This document shows, in pieces, positions 9,830 to 20,650 of a stretch of DNA of 64,000 nt. Position 1 is the stretch's first letter. The number at the start of each line of letters is the position of its first letter. The position numbers and the translations under genes were made by a program. The DNA comes from Prostheceraeus crozeri (Eukaryota > Platyhelminthes > Polycladida > Euryleptidae): NCBI GenBank assembly GCA_907163375.1, contig CAJQUW010003146.1, positions 434,001-498,000 on the forward strand, given 5' to 3'. Under the pieces are notes generated by a model. It made no database searches, was not told the origin of the DNA, and worked only from the letters and a program-made list of their open reading frames with translations.

Positions 9830-11694
9830 TTCCAGCAATTTCCATCCTCCCAGCGTGGAGTTGGAGCTTTCGAAGTTGGCGAAAGCCGAAAGGAAACTGA
9901 CCAAGAGGGTCATCAAGGAGGACCCTTTCCGCTTTACAAGAGAAACCTTCCAAGTGAAGGCGAGTGGTATCTCACAAATAGAGTGGAAGAGTTAGAGGAA
10001 GTGTTGCAGAACACCTCTTCTGATCCGAACAGGAATTCGGATGTGCACGATGTGATTGTGCTCGACCGGCCATCAATTTCATCAAAAAATTTTGATACAC
10101 CAAGGATCAAACTTGTGGAAGTTGAAAATGTGATTCATAAAGCGAGAGCTAATTCAGCTGTAGGGCCGATTGGTATTACGCTTACAGTCTACAAAAACTG
10201 CAAGAAGTTAACTAAGTGCCTATGGTAGCAAGAGTGTGGGAATCTGGAGAGATATCCAAATCTTGGTGTGTGGCAGATGGTATGTATATACCTAAGGACA
10301 ACAATGCAACCACTCTTCCGACCAATTTCGTTGTTGAATGTGGGGAACGAGTATTCTTCAGTGTGATGGCGAGGCGCTTGACCAAGTTCCTGCTCGCGAA
10401 CGGTTTTGTCGATACGAGCATTCAAAAAGCTGGTGTCCCAGGTTTCCCTGGTTGTTTGGAACAATGTGGAATCGGTTGACGCAGGCGAAGCTTAAAAGTA
10501 GAGATATCCATGTTGTCTGGCTGGATTTGGCCAACGCCTATGGATCTGTGCCTCATAGAATCATTCAGTTTGTCCTTGAATTTTTTCATATGCCTCAAAA
10601 GTTAAACGAATGTATCATCAGTTACTTCGATACATTCCGTTTCCGTTTCAGCAACAATGACGGCGTGACTAATTTATGTCGGCCAGAAAAAGGAATTGCA
10701 ATGGGGTATGCTATTTCTCCCATCCTGTTTGTCCCGGTCATGGAAATGATTCAGTAAGTAGTAGCGGCAACAACAACAACATGAAGGCTTTCATGAACGA
10801 TTTGACGATTTGACAGAAAGTGATTCCAGACGTGTCTCAGATATTCTCAACAGGTTGCGTGAACTTGTTGGATGGTGTGGTATGAAATTTAAGCCACATG
10901 AGAGTAGGGCACTGTCATTGCTGAAAGGAAGATGACATACGTGCCTTTTGATCTGAGAGGCTAGCGCAATGCGACTGTTCGACAGACAGGAGTGAAAAGC
11001 TTGGGAAGATGGTACACGTTTCCATTGACTGACTGTCACCAGGGTATACAATTGCAAGCGTCAGTATTGAAGGACAAGATCAGCAGAACATCTCTACCAG
11101 GTCGGTTCAGGGTGTGGATGATGCAATTTGGCGTGTTCCCAAGGATTATGTGGCCTATAACGATTTATGAGATCTCTTTTCCCAGAATGGAGATAATCGA
11201 AGCCAAGGTGAGCAAAATGATACGGAAGTGGCTTGGTGCTCCGCGAATGCTTGCCAGTTCTGTTTTGTATGGCAAGAGGGACACATTGCAATTGCCACTA
11301 ACATCTACAGTGTATTGTGGTGGGATATAAGGTCAGCAAGATTCGGCTGCAGTCTATGTTGACTTTTTCTCGTGATGAGGAAGCAGTCTCAGATGCAGTG
11401 ATACTTTCTAGGTATGTAACGGGAATTGACTTTGTGCCGAGTGGTCAAAGAAAGAGACGAAAGTCTCCTCGTGTGTCTCGATCTGTTCCGCGTAAGTGGG
11501 AAGTTCGAGTGGATAGACAGCTGCCAGATGAATTGTCCCTATCTCACCAACGGTCTATCCTAGTGTTGATCGATGCGGTAGGGAAGAGAATGATTATGGG
11601 CAAACTAACCATTCCCTTGGAAGAGAACGTTGAGGATGCCCATAAGAGGAAAGCTGCCAAATATGAAGAACTTGCCGAAGGCATTCGGAAGCAA
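9830..11694 (+). mobile_element. Non-LTR retrotransposon (LINE) reverse transcriptase, decayed, 5' part
   Basis: Fragments in several frames follow the order of a LINE reverse transcriptase that I place, loosely, with the R2/CRE-like group. In order they are 'ARANSAVGPIGITLTVYKNC', 'YIPKDNNATTLPTNFVV' (cf. the IPK motif), 'GFVDTSIQKAGVPGFPGCLE', 'VVWLDLANAYGSVPHRIIQF' (first catalytic Asp), 'KGIAMGYAISPILF', and a C-terminal region ending 'AAKYEELAEGIRKQ'. The segment with the catalytic DD pair is poorly preserved. Many frame changes show it is long dead. The coding sequence resumes at 47114, past the inserted PLE, which sits in the C-terminal domain. Confidence 0.75.
11683..11694. repeat. 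12-bp target-site duplication of PLE-2, left
   Basis: ATTCGGAAGCAA, identical to 47114-47125. The pair brackets the whole of PLE-2 and everything inserted in it. The length is within the range known for Penelope-like elements. Confidence 0.85.
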
Positions 11695-11782
11695 TTATAG
11701 GCTGTACTCGTAATCGAGAAACGCACTCCCTTGAATTTCTGCAAATCCGTTAGTTGAAATAGTAAAGAAAAAACTAGCTTTT

Positions 11783-11819
11783 ACTCGACATTTCGGGTCC
11801 AGACCCTTCTTCATAGAGT
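11783..11819 (-). ncRNA. Hammerhead-ribozyme-like motif, PLE-2 inverted piece
   Basis: On the minus strand, ACTC then TATGAAGA, a hairpin GGGTC-TG-GACCC, GAAATGTC and GAGT. Stem I (ACTC/GAGT), stem II and the GAAA box with a GTC-like cleavage triplet match a type-I hammerhead with minimal stem III. The CTGATGA box is divergent, and this copy has GAAAT where the other has GAAAC. Activity is doubtful. Confidence 0.45.
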
Positions 11820-11903
11820 TTAAAACAGGTGCATATGACATGCTACTTGGACATATATATGTAAAAGCTGAATAAAAATCTATATGGCGCGACCTGTGTT
11901 CTC

Positions 11904-12806
11904 CTACAAGCCAGCAAGCTCATGACGGCGATTCATAGATGGACATCTGTCCTGAATCATGCGAGCTTCTATCAAAGCAGTGTCAACCGTACTTCGCGCT
12001 CTCTGAAGGATATTCACATCGAAATCATCAAGGTCAACAGCAGTACAATCACGAAGATGCACACTCAATGCACTCTTACTGTCCTTATTCATAATACTCC
12101 GCTTATGTTCTTGATACCTAATTTTGAAAGATCTTGAAGTTTTACCTATGTAACTAGCATTACAAATCCGACATTTAAACTCATAGACAACATTGTAACT
12201 ATTAAAATTTATTTTTTCAGGCAAACGATCACAAAGGTTACAGTTGTTATGTTTTTTATTTTTGTGTTTATTGCGACTATTTAGACAACGGGACAATGTA
12301 GGACTGGTAGTATTAACAAGACGAACATTGAGATTAGATTTGCGAATCAGAGAATTAATTTTTCTGTTTAAGCTATCGTTAACGAAAGGCATAGATAAAT
12401 TAATATCTTTACTTGCATTGGAATGACGCTTCCTATTCTTCGATTTCCGTTTAAAATCTTTTTCTTTGAAACCGTTTTTCTTAAGTTTTTGTTTAGCATT
12501 ATGAATTGCTTCAGTTTTATCTGCTATCGTACTGCATCTTTCATCGGCTGTGTTCAGAGTATTTTCTATGAAGTTACTTTTAACATGATGTGGTATCCAA
12601 CTGTCTTTGCGTAGAGAGTTATCCGAAGTTAATGGCTTACTATAGTGCTTGTAACAAACACAATCGTTTTTAATCGAGATGCTCAAATCTAGAAAGTTTA
12701 GACAATTTTGTGGAATTTCTAAAGTAAATTGAACATCTTTATTTATATTGTTGAATATGTTGAGAATTTTATAACTATCTTGAAAACTAGATGAGAAAGG
12801 ACCCAT
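11904..12806 (-). pseudogene. PLE-2 reverse transcriptase C-terminus plus GIY-YIG endonuclease, inverted piece
   Basis: This 300-residue frame begins just after the YIDD box ('MGPFSSSFQDSYKILNIFNN'). It runs through the thumb and linker to a Cys-rich zinc-finger-like segment ('CNLCDRLPEK', 'YEFKCRICNASYIG') and a GIY-YIG nuclease ('ASYIGKTSRSFKIRYQEH'). It is nearly identical to 45975-46874, so the two arms come from one event. It is 5'-truncated at the inversion junction and cannot encode a full enzyme. Confidence 0.85.
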
Positions 12807-12868
12807 AATGATGTCATCGATATACCGTTTGAGTTGGGATATTAATTTTTTTTCAATTCTTTTAAAGC

Positions 12869-13921
12869 GACAACATGTACAAGCCGTGTTTTCCTTTCGT
12901 CTTAGTTGATAAATTTCTATGTGGCGCGACCTGTACCAGTAGTAAAATGAGAGAAGTTGGGTATGCTGAAAGTGAGGCTTTCACTAATAATAGTGAATAC
13001 TCGCTGCCTCAATCTTGCGTGAGTCTTCTTAAAAAAGGTCCTAGTTATCGTATTCCGCCTAAACTTGATGACAGTTTTATTGACGATATGATATTTAACT
13101 TGGATAGATTAACGTATAAACTGCGTTGGAATATTGTATTCGATACCACGAGTTATGAACAAAATAATAGCAATAATTTCAATATTCCGTTTGAGCGCAA
13201 TACGGTTAGTTTTCCTAATCATATGGATAAAGAATCGGAAAATATTCTTAATGCTTTCAAATATGAAGTCATAGAAGTTACTAAAAAAGAAGTAGCCTTC
13301 ACTAAAAAGAGTGATTCTTACCGAGAAATACAAAAACAGATTAGAAAAACTAAAACATTTGTAAAAGAACATAATCTAGAAATTGTTCCGACAGATAAAT
13401 CAAAACGTTTATGCGTAACTGATAAAGAAAAACATAATCAAAATAACAGGGATATCTTAGATGATGGAAATACATATAAGCTATTGTCTAGATCTAAATG
13501 TGAAAACATACAACGACAAGCTAATAAGATAATTAACTCTTGCTACAAAAATAAATTAAGTAGAAATCAGTTAGAGCGTCTTCATGCATCCAACTCTCAA
13601 CCGGCTGGATTTTACACTATTATAAAAGACCATAAGCCTGAAAATAATGGAATCTATCCTATGAGACCAATAGCATCTACCATAAATACTCCTACTGAAA
13701 AAATCGATTGGTTATGTAGTAAAATATTAAATCAATTGGTTAACTTTGTCCCTGCACATTTAAGTAGTTCCAAACAATTAAGTGAGATTCTTGATAATTA
13801 CACGGGAGTAAAAACTGGTGATATTTTCATATCTCTAAATGTTATTGCTTTGTATCCGAGCATACCGATTAGTCTGGCACTCAAAGTAGTCGTAGAATTT
13901 TCTCAAAGACATTGGGATGAA
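12869..13921 (+). pseudogene. PLE-2 N-terminal part of reverse transcriptase, before the Polinton insertion
   Basis: From about 12940 the frame matches PLE-1 residue by residue in pattern: 'GPSYRIPPKLDDSFIDDM', 'IVPTDKSKRLCVTDKEK' (cf. 'VIPSDKSNRLIITNADR'), 'MRPIASTINTPTEKIDWLCS', and 'GDIFISLNVIALYPSIPI' where the first catalytic Asp region falls. The true N-terminus is missing at the inversion junction. The frame enters the Polinton terminal repeat at 13922, so its last residues there are foreign. Confidence 0.8.
13916..13921. repeat. 6-bp target-site duplication of element C, left
   Basis: GATGAA, identical to 45723-45728 and directly adjoining the terminal repeat that begins AGTAATGGGC. 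Six bases is the standard Polinton duplication length. Confidence 0.85.
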
Positions 13922-14398
13922 AGTAATGGGCAAAAGACCGTTCCAGGACACCATAAAATTCAAAAAATAGTATCTTTAAAAATGACATAAATTCATGAAT
14001 TTAGACCCTTTTTCAGGTTTTTAAGACCTAAATTCATGAATTTAGTCGTTTTTAAAGATACCGTTTTTTGAAAAAATGGTACTTTTTAAATGGTCTAAAT
14101 TTATGAATTTGAACCCTTTTTCAGGTTATGAAGACCTAAATTCATAAATTTGGGCGTTTTTAAAAATACCCAATTTTCAAATGTTTCAAAATCTCAAATT
14201 TGTGAATTACAATTTTTACCTTGAAAATCATGACCGTTCTAGGACACCGAAAATCATAAAAGTTAAGAATCTCAAATTTGAGAATTACAATTTTTACCTT
14301 GAAAATCATGACCGTTTAAGGACACCGAAAATCATAAAAGTTGAGAATTTCAAATTCATGAGTTTAGACGTTTTTCAGGTTTTTAAAATATATCATGT
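13922..14398 (+). repeat. Left terminal inverted repeat of element C
   Basis: Reverse complement of 45246-45722. It contains internal direct repeats: TAAATTCATGAATTTAG-type words, and two copies of a roughly 75-base unit around TTTTTACCTTGAAAATCATG. These may serve as origin or integrase-binding sequence, which is inference. Confidence 0.9.
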
Positions 14399-14419
14399 GA
14401 CTAAAAATATTTCTTTAAA

Positions 14420-15116
14420 AATGGAAGAAACAAAAGTGGAAGAAACCGCAAGAATATATCCTTCGTTATCATATGAACGTAGTTCTACTTTAATGGACAT
14501 TGAAAAAATGAATAAAGAAAAGCACAAAGATAGAGTACGTTATATGAAAGATAAGGAATCTCAATTATTATTAAGATTAGAGCATTATAAAAAATTAAGA
14601 AAGAGATGGAGCAAAGTTAAGAATGTAATACAAGGAATTGGCATATTCTTAACAATAAGTTTAGGTGCTTTAACAATTGTTATATCTTAAGGTGTTTTAG
14701 TAATTCCAGTAGTTGCTACAGCTTTAACATGTACGGGTGTTTTTGCAACTTCACTTGTTACAATGTTAGATAAATCTTTAATAACTAAGAAACGAAAATC
14801 ATTAAAAACTAAGCATTTACATATTAAAGAAGTTTATGACAAATTACACTACTACTTTCAAAGAGTATGTGATGATAATGTTATTACGTTAGATGAGATT
14901 GAAAAATTTGATCAAATAGCTAATGAAGCTAATAAAATATCATTTCAATCACAGTCAGAAAAAGTTGGTGATAAAAATAAAAAGGATGGCAAAATTTCGA
15001 GTGATGGTAAAATTTCTAATGAAGAAAATGACAAAATTTTTTTAGAAGAGCTAAAAACTTTAAGCGAAAATTTAAGCAAAACTTTATTAAACAAAACTTT
15101 ATTGAACAAAACTTAA
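14420..15116 (+). pseudogene. Polinton membrane protein with coiled-coil regions
   Basis: The N-terminal part is charged and helical ('KDRVRYMKDKESQLLLRLEH'). Two hydrophobic segments follow ('IGIFLTISLGALTIVIS', 'VLVIPVVATALTCTGVFATS') and then another charged helical segment with 'CDDNVITLDEIEKFDQIAN'. This helix - two hydrophobic segments - helix plan matches an unnamed protein common in metazoan Polintons, perhaps a virion or membrane-remodelling protein. It is the first gene inside the left terminal repeat. About one break. Confidence 0.6.
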
Positions 15117-15125
15117 AGCGAAAAG

Positions 15126-16001
15126 ATGACAGACAACAAAGCAATAAAAAATAATTTGTTCAGTAAAATGTTTTTGCTGTATTCCAATGTTACCACAAAA
15201 TTCAAATATTATATTTTAAAAATGGATAAAATTAGAGCTGATAATTTTAAAAGAATAAAACAATTAGAAGAGTTAATAAAACAAAGAAATATTATGAAAG
15301 AAAATCATCTTCAACATAGAATGATAAAAGCTGGCATTCAATCTGATATGTTTGAAAAAATGCAGCAAACCGAACAAGTAAAAACTGATTTTAAAAAAAC
15401 TATGAAACCATTTAAAACTCTTGAAAAAGAACTTACAAATAATGATAAACAAATTGATATAACAGATCCAGAGCACAAAACTATATTAGATGACTATGGA
15501 TTACTAGAATCAAACATTAATAAGAAATTACCAAAATCTATGCAATTTGAACATTCTATTTCATTTATAGATGGAAAAACAATACCTGGATTTTATCTCG
15601 GACAAAAAGAAATATTTCCACAACCTTTTCGAGGTTTAATTTTTTCACCAGATAAATCTCCTTTTAATTTAGATAGAAATTTTGTTGATCTTTTAAGAGG
15701 AGCAGATTTAAATAATTATGCTGTAGAAGATCTTATAAAATATAAAGCTATGTTAGATAGAGTTGGTGCAGTAAAATCTCTAAGACGTTATAAACAATTA
15801 GAAAATTTATTATCAACGGGAGTTAAAGTAGGAAAAGGTTTTAAAACAGAAACAACTGTATTTTTATCAGATGATCCACAAGAATTACTAAATAGATGAA
15901 ATATTTTAATATCGGCAATAAAAGAAGGCCATAATTCTAGTTTCAATGAAATTCATGCTATATTAAAAAGACTGTTAGAAAAGAAGATTCTAAATTAAGA
16001 G
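15126..16001 (+). pseudogene. Polinton coiled-coil protein of unknown function
   Basis: An N-terminal half with long Lys/Glu/Gln-rich helices ('RADNFKRIKQLEELIKQRNI', 'KTMKPFKTLEKELTNN') is followed by a compact C-terminal domain with 'QFEHSISFIDGKTIPGFYLG', 'NFVDLLRGADLNNYAVEDL' and 'LISAIKEGHNSSFNEIHAIL'. Members of this unnamed family sit near ATPase and penton-type genes in metazoan Polintons, and the 216-aa gene of element A may be its counterpart. The role is unknown. About one break. Confidence 0.55.
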
Positions 16002-16035
16002 GATTATAAAAGTGTAGCTGAAATATGTTATTTCT

Positions 16036-16125
16036 AGTTTTTATCTATGATTTTTATTTATGATTTTTATCTATGATTTTTATCTATGATTTTTATCTAC
16101 GATTTTTATCTATAATATTTATTTA
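16036..16125. repeat. Short tandem repeat (TTTTTATCTATGA)n
   Basis: About six imperfect copies of a 13-base unit between the coiled-coil gene and the penton-type gene. Confidence 0.8.
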
Positions 16126-16141
16126 AATTTTTAGTTAAAAA

Positions 16142-16945
16142 ATGTCTTCGAGAGAATTATCATCAGTAGATTTTGACAAAATTAATAATCATTTAGAAAA
16201 TTTGACAGAGATTTTGGGTTCATCAAAATTTAGTACGACGTTAAAAATTATAACAACTACTTCATCACACACTTGTAATTTAGAACCCATTCTACATTTA
16301 GAACAAAATAAAAATTATCAAATTGCGTTGACTAGTTTCTCTACATTTAACACTATTCAAAACGTTATCAAAGATGTGAATGACCAATTTAGATATTCTA
16401 CTGATAAAGGCAAAACATGGAAAATACTAACTTTTCTTCCTGGTTCTTACGAAGTTGAATCAATATCAAATGAAATTAAGAGAAATTTAGGTATACCATT
16501 TAAAGATAAGAAACAATTACATTTTGCAGTTGAACCGGCAGTTAATAAATTTTCTCTTACTTTAGACGAAAATCATCAAGTTGATTTTAATCATGATAGA
16601 TCATTGTCAAAGCTATTAGGATTTAATAAACAAACCTATAGTCAAGGTTATCATTTAGGTGAGAAGATTCCAAAAATAACTGAAATAAATTCAATTGTTG
16701 TACATTGTGACATTATTGAAGGAGGATATATAAATGGTAAATTATCAAATTTAATATTCAGTTTTCCAGCTTTTACTGTACCCATTGGTTATAGACTAAA
16801 TGTAATTCCACAAACATTAATATATTTCCCTATTACAAGAAAAATTATTAACAACATTAACATTAGAATCACTGATGAAAAAGGACAAGAAATAAATTTT
16901 GGAGGTGAAGAGATTATGATAGATCTTTTGGTTCGGGAGGTATAA
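16142..16945 (+). CDS. Polinton penton-type (minor capsid) protein
   Basis: A continuous 267-residue frame. The layout matches 58034-59408 and 1-846: 'LHLEQNKNYQIALTSFSTFN' early (cf. 'IDLHGDWEVALQDLSYVNNI'), 'PGSYEVESISNEIKRNL', 'LSKLLGFNKQTYSQGYH', 'VVHCDIIEGGYINGKLSNL', then 'NNINIRITDEKGQEINFGGE'. It is beta-rich, probably a jelly-roll virion protein of the penton/minor capsid class. An A-rich leader (TTAAAAA) directly precedes the ATG. The frame looks whole. Confidence 0.7.
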   Translation: MSSRELSSVDFDKINNHLENLTEILGSSKFSTTLKIITTTSSHTCNLEPILHLEQNKNYQIALTSFSTFNTIQNVIKDVNDQFRYSTDKGKTWKILTFLPGSYEVESISNEIKRNLGIPFKDKKQLHFAVEPAVNKFSLTLDENHQVDFNHDRSLSKLLGFNKQTYSQGYHLGEKIPKITEINSIVVHCDIIEGGYINGKLSNLIFSFPAFTVPIGYRLNVIPQTLIYFPITRKIINNINIRITDEKGQEINFGGEEIMIDLLVREV

Positions 16946-17035
16946 ACTCCCACGCGAAGCTAGAGAAGTTTAATTTTCTTCTTCTTTAGAAACAAAAAAT
17001 TAAAAAAAAATAAAAATAATTTTTTTTATTAAAGA

Positions 17036-17671
17036 ATGAGTGAACTACCTCAATTAAATAAAAAAAAACTTAAATTTAATCATCATCCAAATTTATCTAA
17101 TAAAGTTTTGTCAGTTATTTGTGGAAGATCAGGATGTGGAAAAACATATCTATTATTTAAAATTTTAACGACTCCAAATTTTTTGGATTATAACAATCTT
17201 ATAATTTATACAACGACGGCAGAACAACCCGTCTATCAATTTTTAAAATATGGATTTGAAAATAATCTTAAAAAACAGCAATTGCTTCATTATTCAAAGA
17301 ATATGAAAAATCTGAAGATGAAGAAGAAATAAGTTCGTGGTGTGAAGAAGCAGCAAAAAATAATCAGTTAGTAGAATCTAATAAAAATAACCATATAAAG
17401 ATACAATTAATAGATGATAGTGGTAATATGCAAGATCCTAGTAAACTAGATAAAACAATGAAACATTGTGTAATTTTTGATGATTGTGTTAATGATAGAA
17501 ATCAGTCAGTTCAGAGAAATTATTTCACAAGAGGTAGACATAATAACTGTAGTGTATTTTATTTAACACAAAGTATGTATTCATTAGACGGAAGTGTTAT
17601 TAGAAAGAATGCAAATATATTTATACTATTTGAAATAAATGCAAGAAACTTAAGTGATTTGTTAAGAGATT
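17036..17671 (+). pseudogene. Element C packaging ATPase, 5' part, cut by PLE-1
   Basis: Walker A 'GRSGCGKTYLLFKIL' lies near the N-terminus. Later come a Walker B-like 'KHCVIFDDCVNDRN' and the downstream signature 'RGRHNNCSVFYLTQSMYSLD'. This is the FtsK/HerA-type genome-packaging ATPase of Polintons. The PLE-1 array is inserted near the 3' end, and the rest of the gene lies at 31375-31488. About one break apart from the insertion. Confidence 0.85.
17661..17671. repeat. Target-site duplication of PLE-1 array, left
   Basis: GTTAAGAGATT, identical to 31375-31385 (10-11 bases, the last T is ambiguous). Confidence 0.85.
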
Positions 17672-17783
17672 CGATTTATAGCCATACACGGGTGGTTATT
17701 CATAGTTTGATAGCAAAAAACAGATTTGATGCACTCCCTAATTTATTGGCAAGTTTAAGTAAAAGGTTAAAAAGAAATTTACA

Positions 17784-17822
17784 CACCCGACGTTTCGTAT
17801 CACAGATACATAATCATGGGTA
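17784..17822 (-). ncRNA. Hammerhead-ribozyme-like motif, PLE-1 unit 1
   Basis: On the minus strand: TACCC, ATGATTAT, hairpin GTATC-TGT-GATAC, GAAACGTC, GGGTG. Stem I (TACCC/GGGTG with one G-U), stem II, the GAAA box and the GTC cleavage triplet fit a minimal type-I hammerhead. The CTGATGA box reads ATGATTA and is imperfect. It overlaps the stop codon. Confidence 0.5.
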
Positions 17823-20531
17823 GAGAAATAGGACAATGCAATCATTTAAATACAAAGTCAAGCGTGAAAGACTGTTCATCTCTTGTTTTCGATTCAACTT
17901 AGGACAATAGCGATCAATGCAGTTAGCTTCAGAGATACGAGTGCGAACAGGGTCAGATTGACGATCTAGAAATTCAATATCAAAGTCATCAATACTTAAC
18001 AGACAGTTAGGATGATCATTCATGATGTGGTCCGACAGCGCACTTTTGTTATCAAGATTAACGATACTTCTGCGATGCTCATGAAAACGAAAAGAAAAAG
18101 GGCGGTTGGTAGAACCAATATAAGCCTTTTGGCATAAATTACACCTAAAACAGTAAACAATATAGCGCATATTACAAGACTGGTATTTAGGTAATTTCCC
18201 ACAAATTTTACAAGAGCAAGTATCCTTAACAAGCTTGGGAGAAAAACAAGAACTTAAACAGCTTCCAGGTTTGCTAACAACATTGACTGGTAAATCGTAC
18301 TTTTTAGTTAGTCTATTTAATTTACGAGAACAACTATCACTTATAAAATCCATTTTGAGATAGGCAACGGAGTTATTATGTTCATTCTTCTTAACATTTG
18401 GGACATTGACTTGTTTGACATTAGTTTTAAAACCGTTATTTAGAAATCTGTTATGTAAAATATTTAGAGATTTATCAAAATTTTGAGAGTTGGAGGAACG
18501 AATTTTCATCTGCTTAATACTATTATGAATAAAGTTAGTTTTTACTACGGAAGGTACCCAGCTATCAGCTTTTAAGGTGATTCCTGAATGACAGTCCTTA
18601 GAATACCAAGAATAATGGACAGTGTCAGTAACCGAAATGCTAACGTCCAGGAAATTTAAAATCTTGTTATTAGGAACTTCTAAAGTGAATTTTATTTGTT
18701 CATTCACAGAATTAAAATTATCCAAAACTATTGAGAAATTAGGACTATCGATAGAAAAAGGCCCGAAAATTATGTCATCAATATACCGATAGTATACAGG
18801 AGGACATATGTAGTGATCATCGCGTAGGCGCTGCAAAGCTAATGTTTCTATGTGATGCATAAAAATAATAGCGAAAGGAGGGGCAAAATGTGCACCCATC
18901 GGGCAACCTTGGGCTTGTAAGTAGATCTTATTGTTGTATGTCACTTCATAATTAAAACAGACAAAATTCAGGAATACTGAAAGATCGTCAGTATTGAACC
19001 CATAATTATTCACTTTATGCCAGTGGGTTTTAGCAAAATCTAAGACGATTTGAATACCATCTACCAAGGGAATATTATTATAGAGATTACGCACATCAAG
19101 AGAAGCAAAGGTTATATTCTCACTACGAGAGTACGTGAGTTTATTTAAACTATCTAATAATTCAACAGTGTTTTTTATGTTAGATGGGACAAAAGCCACG
19201 AGTTTGCCTAAAAGATGGCTTAGAAGCCAATCAATTCTTTCCGTTGGAGTGCCTATAGAAGATGCAATAGGTCTCAAAGGGAATTTGTTATCAATTTTAT
19301 CCTTATGATCTTTAATATTACAATAAAACTTAGCCGGTCTACTGTTGCAAGCAATTAATTTAGTTACATTAATAGCACTTTTATCCTTGCAGTGATAACG
19401 GATAATCTTATTAGCTTCTTTTTCAATTTTGTTACAATTAGATTTAAGCAAAGGTTTATACATGGTTTCATCTGATAAAAAACTTTCAACTTGAGAGTTG
19501 AAGCGATCGGCATTTGTAATGATCAGACGATTGCTTTTATCAGAGGGGATGACTAACAGATTATGGTAATCCAAAAACGATTTAGTTTTTTGAAATAAGG
19601 TATTAATTGATTTAAAGCGAGGATTATTACGAGCAAAGTTAGCTTCATTTCTAACAATACACTTGGCCTCATATTGAAAAAGTTTTAGTTTAGTTTCTAA
19701 CTCCGGATTCATTCTATCCGGAAGTTTGACATGATTTTTCTTAAATGGGATCCATAAACTATCATCATTAGAGACAGAATTATCGAAAGTGTAGTGCCAT
19801 CTTAAAGAGTAAGCTAAACAGTCAATCGAAAGCTCATTGTCTTTCAAAGATTTTTTATTCATACGGTTAGGTAAACGATACTTAGGACCGTTGGACAAGA
19901 AGTCCACAATGTCGTTGGGAATACTGATATCAGTATCATTGGTAATATGTGAATTTTGAACTATAGTATTAGTAGACGAACAGTCTTTAAGTTTGAACCA
20001 AAAATCATCAACAAATTTGAAACAGAAATTGGGGGCGTAAGTTGATAGATACCTATCAAACTTAACTGGGTAGTGTCTGTTAGTTAGTGTTAACCACTTA
20101 CATGAATGTCTTGAATAAATCACTTCTTGTTCCTTTCTGGCTGCCATATCGATGTACTCCAGGATAAGTCGGGTTGAATCAGGATTTGACGAACGGGTGA
20201 AGTTCAGATACGCGTAGGACTGGTTCATGTTGGTTTGTTGAAGTCTTCTTTGTTGAGATAATAATTCAGCTCGCAGAATCTCCAACTTAAGAGAAAATAC
20301 TTTTCTCCACAATGCATTGTTCACTTCTAAATGTGTAGGTATAGACACACTATTGTTTACAAATTTAGGTATGATCTTGTAATCCAAACAGGCTCGGAGA
20401 AAAACCAAGTGAGACATGATTCGAACGATTGTCATTGTCAGGTTTACCAAAGATTTTCCAAATGCACGGATGTTCTTGTTAGGACATACGGAATTGATTC
20501 GATTTATAGCCATACACGGGAGGTTATTCAT
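17814..20531 (-). CDS. PLE-1 reverse transcriptase / GIY-YIG endonuclease, unit 1
   Basis: An intact 905-residue protein. Residues 1-300 are helical N-terminal sequence ('MNNLPCMAINRINSV'). The RT spans roughly 325-700, with 'VIPSDKSNRLIITNADR' near 330, 'FPLRPIASSIGTPTERIDWL' near 420, 'FASLDVRNLYNNIPL' (first Asp), 'GCPMGAHFAPPFAIIF' near 540 and the catalytic 'YRYIDDIIFGPF' near 580. A zinc-finger-like Cys cluster ('CSCKICGKL', 'CFRCNLCQKAYIG') precedes the GIY-YIG nuclease ('AYIGSTNRPFSFRFHEH') at about 800. This is the layout of endonuclease-bearing PLEs (Neptune/Poseidon-like), which copy RNA at a nicked target. Confidence 0.93.
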   Translation of the reverse strand: MNNLPCMAINRINSVCPNKNIRAFGKSLVNLTMTIVRIMSHLVFLRACLDYKIIPKFVNNSVSIPTHLEVNNALWRKVFSLKLEILRAELLSQQRRLQQTNMNQSYAYLNFTRSSNPDSTRLILEYIDMAARKEQEVIYSRHSCKWLTLTNRHYPVKFDRYLSTYAPNFCFKFVDDFWFKLKDCSSTNTIVQNSHITNDTDISIPNDIVDFLSNGPKYRLPNRMNKKSLKDNELSIDCLAYSLRWHYTFDNSVSNDDSLWIPFKKNHVKLPDRMNPELETKLKLFQYEAKCIVRNEANFARNNPRFKSINTLFQKTKSFLDYHNLLVIPSDKSNRLIITNADRFNSQVESFLSDETMYKPLLKSNCNKIEKEANKIIRYHCKDKSAINVTKLIACNSRPAKFYCNIKDHKDKIDNKFPLRPIASSIGTPTERIDWLLSHLLGKLVAFVPSNIKNTVELLDSLNKLTYSRSENITFASLDVRNLYNNIPLVDGIQIVLDFAKTHWHKVNNYGFNTDDLSVFLNFVCFNYEVTYNNKIYLQAQGCPMGAHFAPPFAIIFMHHIETLALQRLRDDHYICPPVYYRYIDDIIFGPFSIDSPNFSIVLDNFNSVNEQIKFTLEVPNNKILNFLDVSISVTDTVHYSWYSKDCHSGITLKADSWVPSVVKTNFIHNSIKQMKIRSSNSQNFDKSLNILHNRFLNNGFKTNVKQVNVPNVKKNEHNNSVAYLKMDFISDSCSRKLNRLTKKYDLPVNVVSKPGSCLSSCFSPKLVKDTCSCKICGKLPKYQSCNMRYIVYCFRCNLCQKAYIGSTNRPFSFRFHEHRRSIVNLDNKSALSDHIMNDHPNCLLSIDDFDIEFLDRQSDPVRTRISEANCIDRYCPKLNRKQEMNSLSRLTLYLNDCIVLFLYP

Positions 20532-20611
20532 AGTTTGATAGCAAAAAACAGATTTGATGCACTCCCTAATTTATTGGCAAGTTTAAGTAAAAGGTTAAAA
20601 AGAAATTTACA

Positions 20612-20650
20612 CACCCGACGTTTCGTATCACAGATACATAATCATGGGTA
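20612..20650 (-). ncRNA. Hammerhead-ribozyme-like motif, PLE-1 unit 2
   Basis: Same sequence as at 17784-17822, one unit length (2828 bases) further on. Confidence 0.5.

Noticed and set aside
12912-12932. TCTATGTGGCGCGACCTGT resembling PLE-2 3' sequence
   Set aside because: A single short match near the inversion junction, not enough to define a feature.
18020-18232. 70-residue hydrophobic frame recurring in every PLE-1 unit
   Set aside because: It overlaps the 905-residue ORF in another frame on the same strand and repeats only because the unit repeats.
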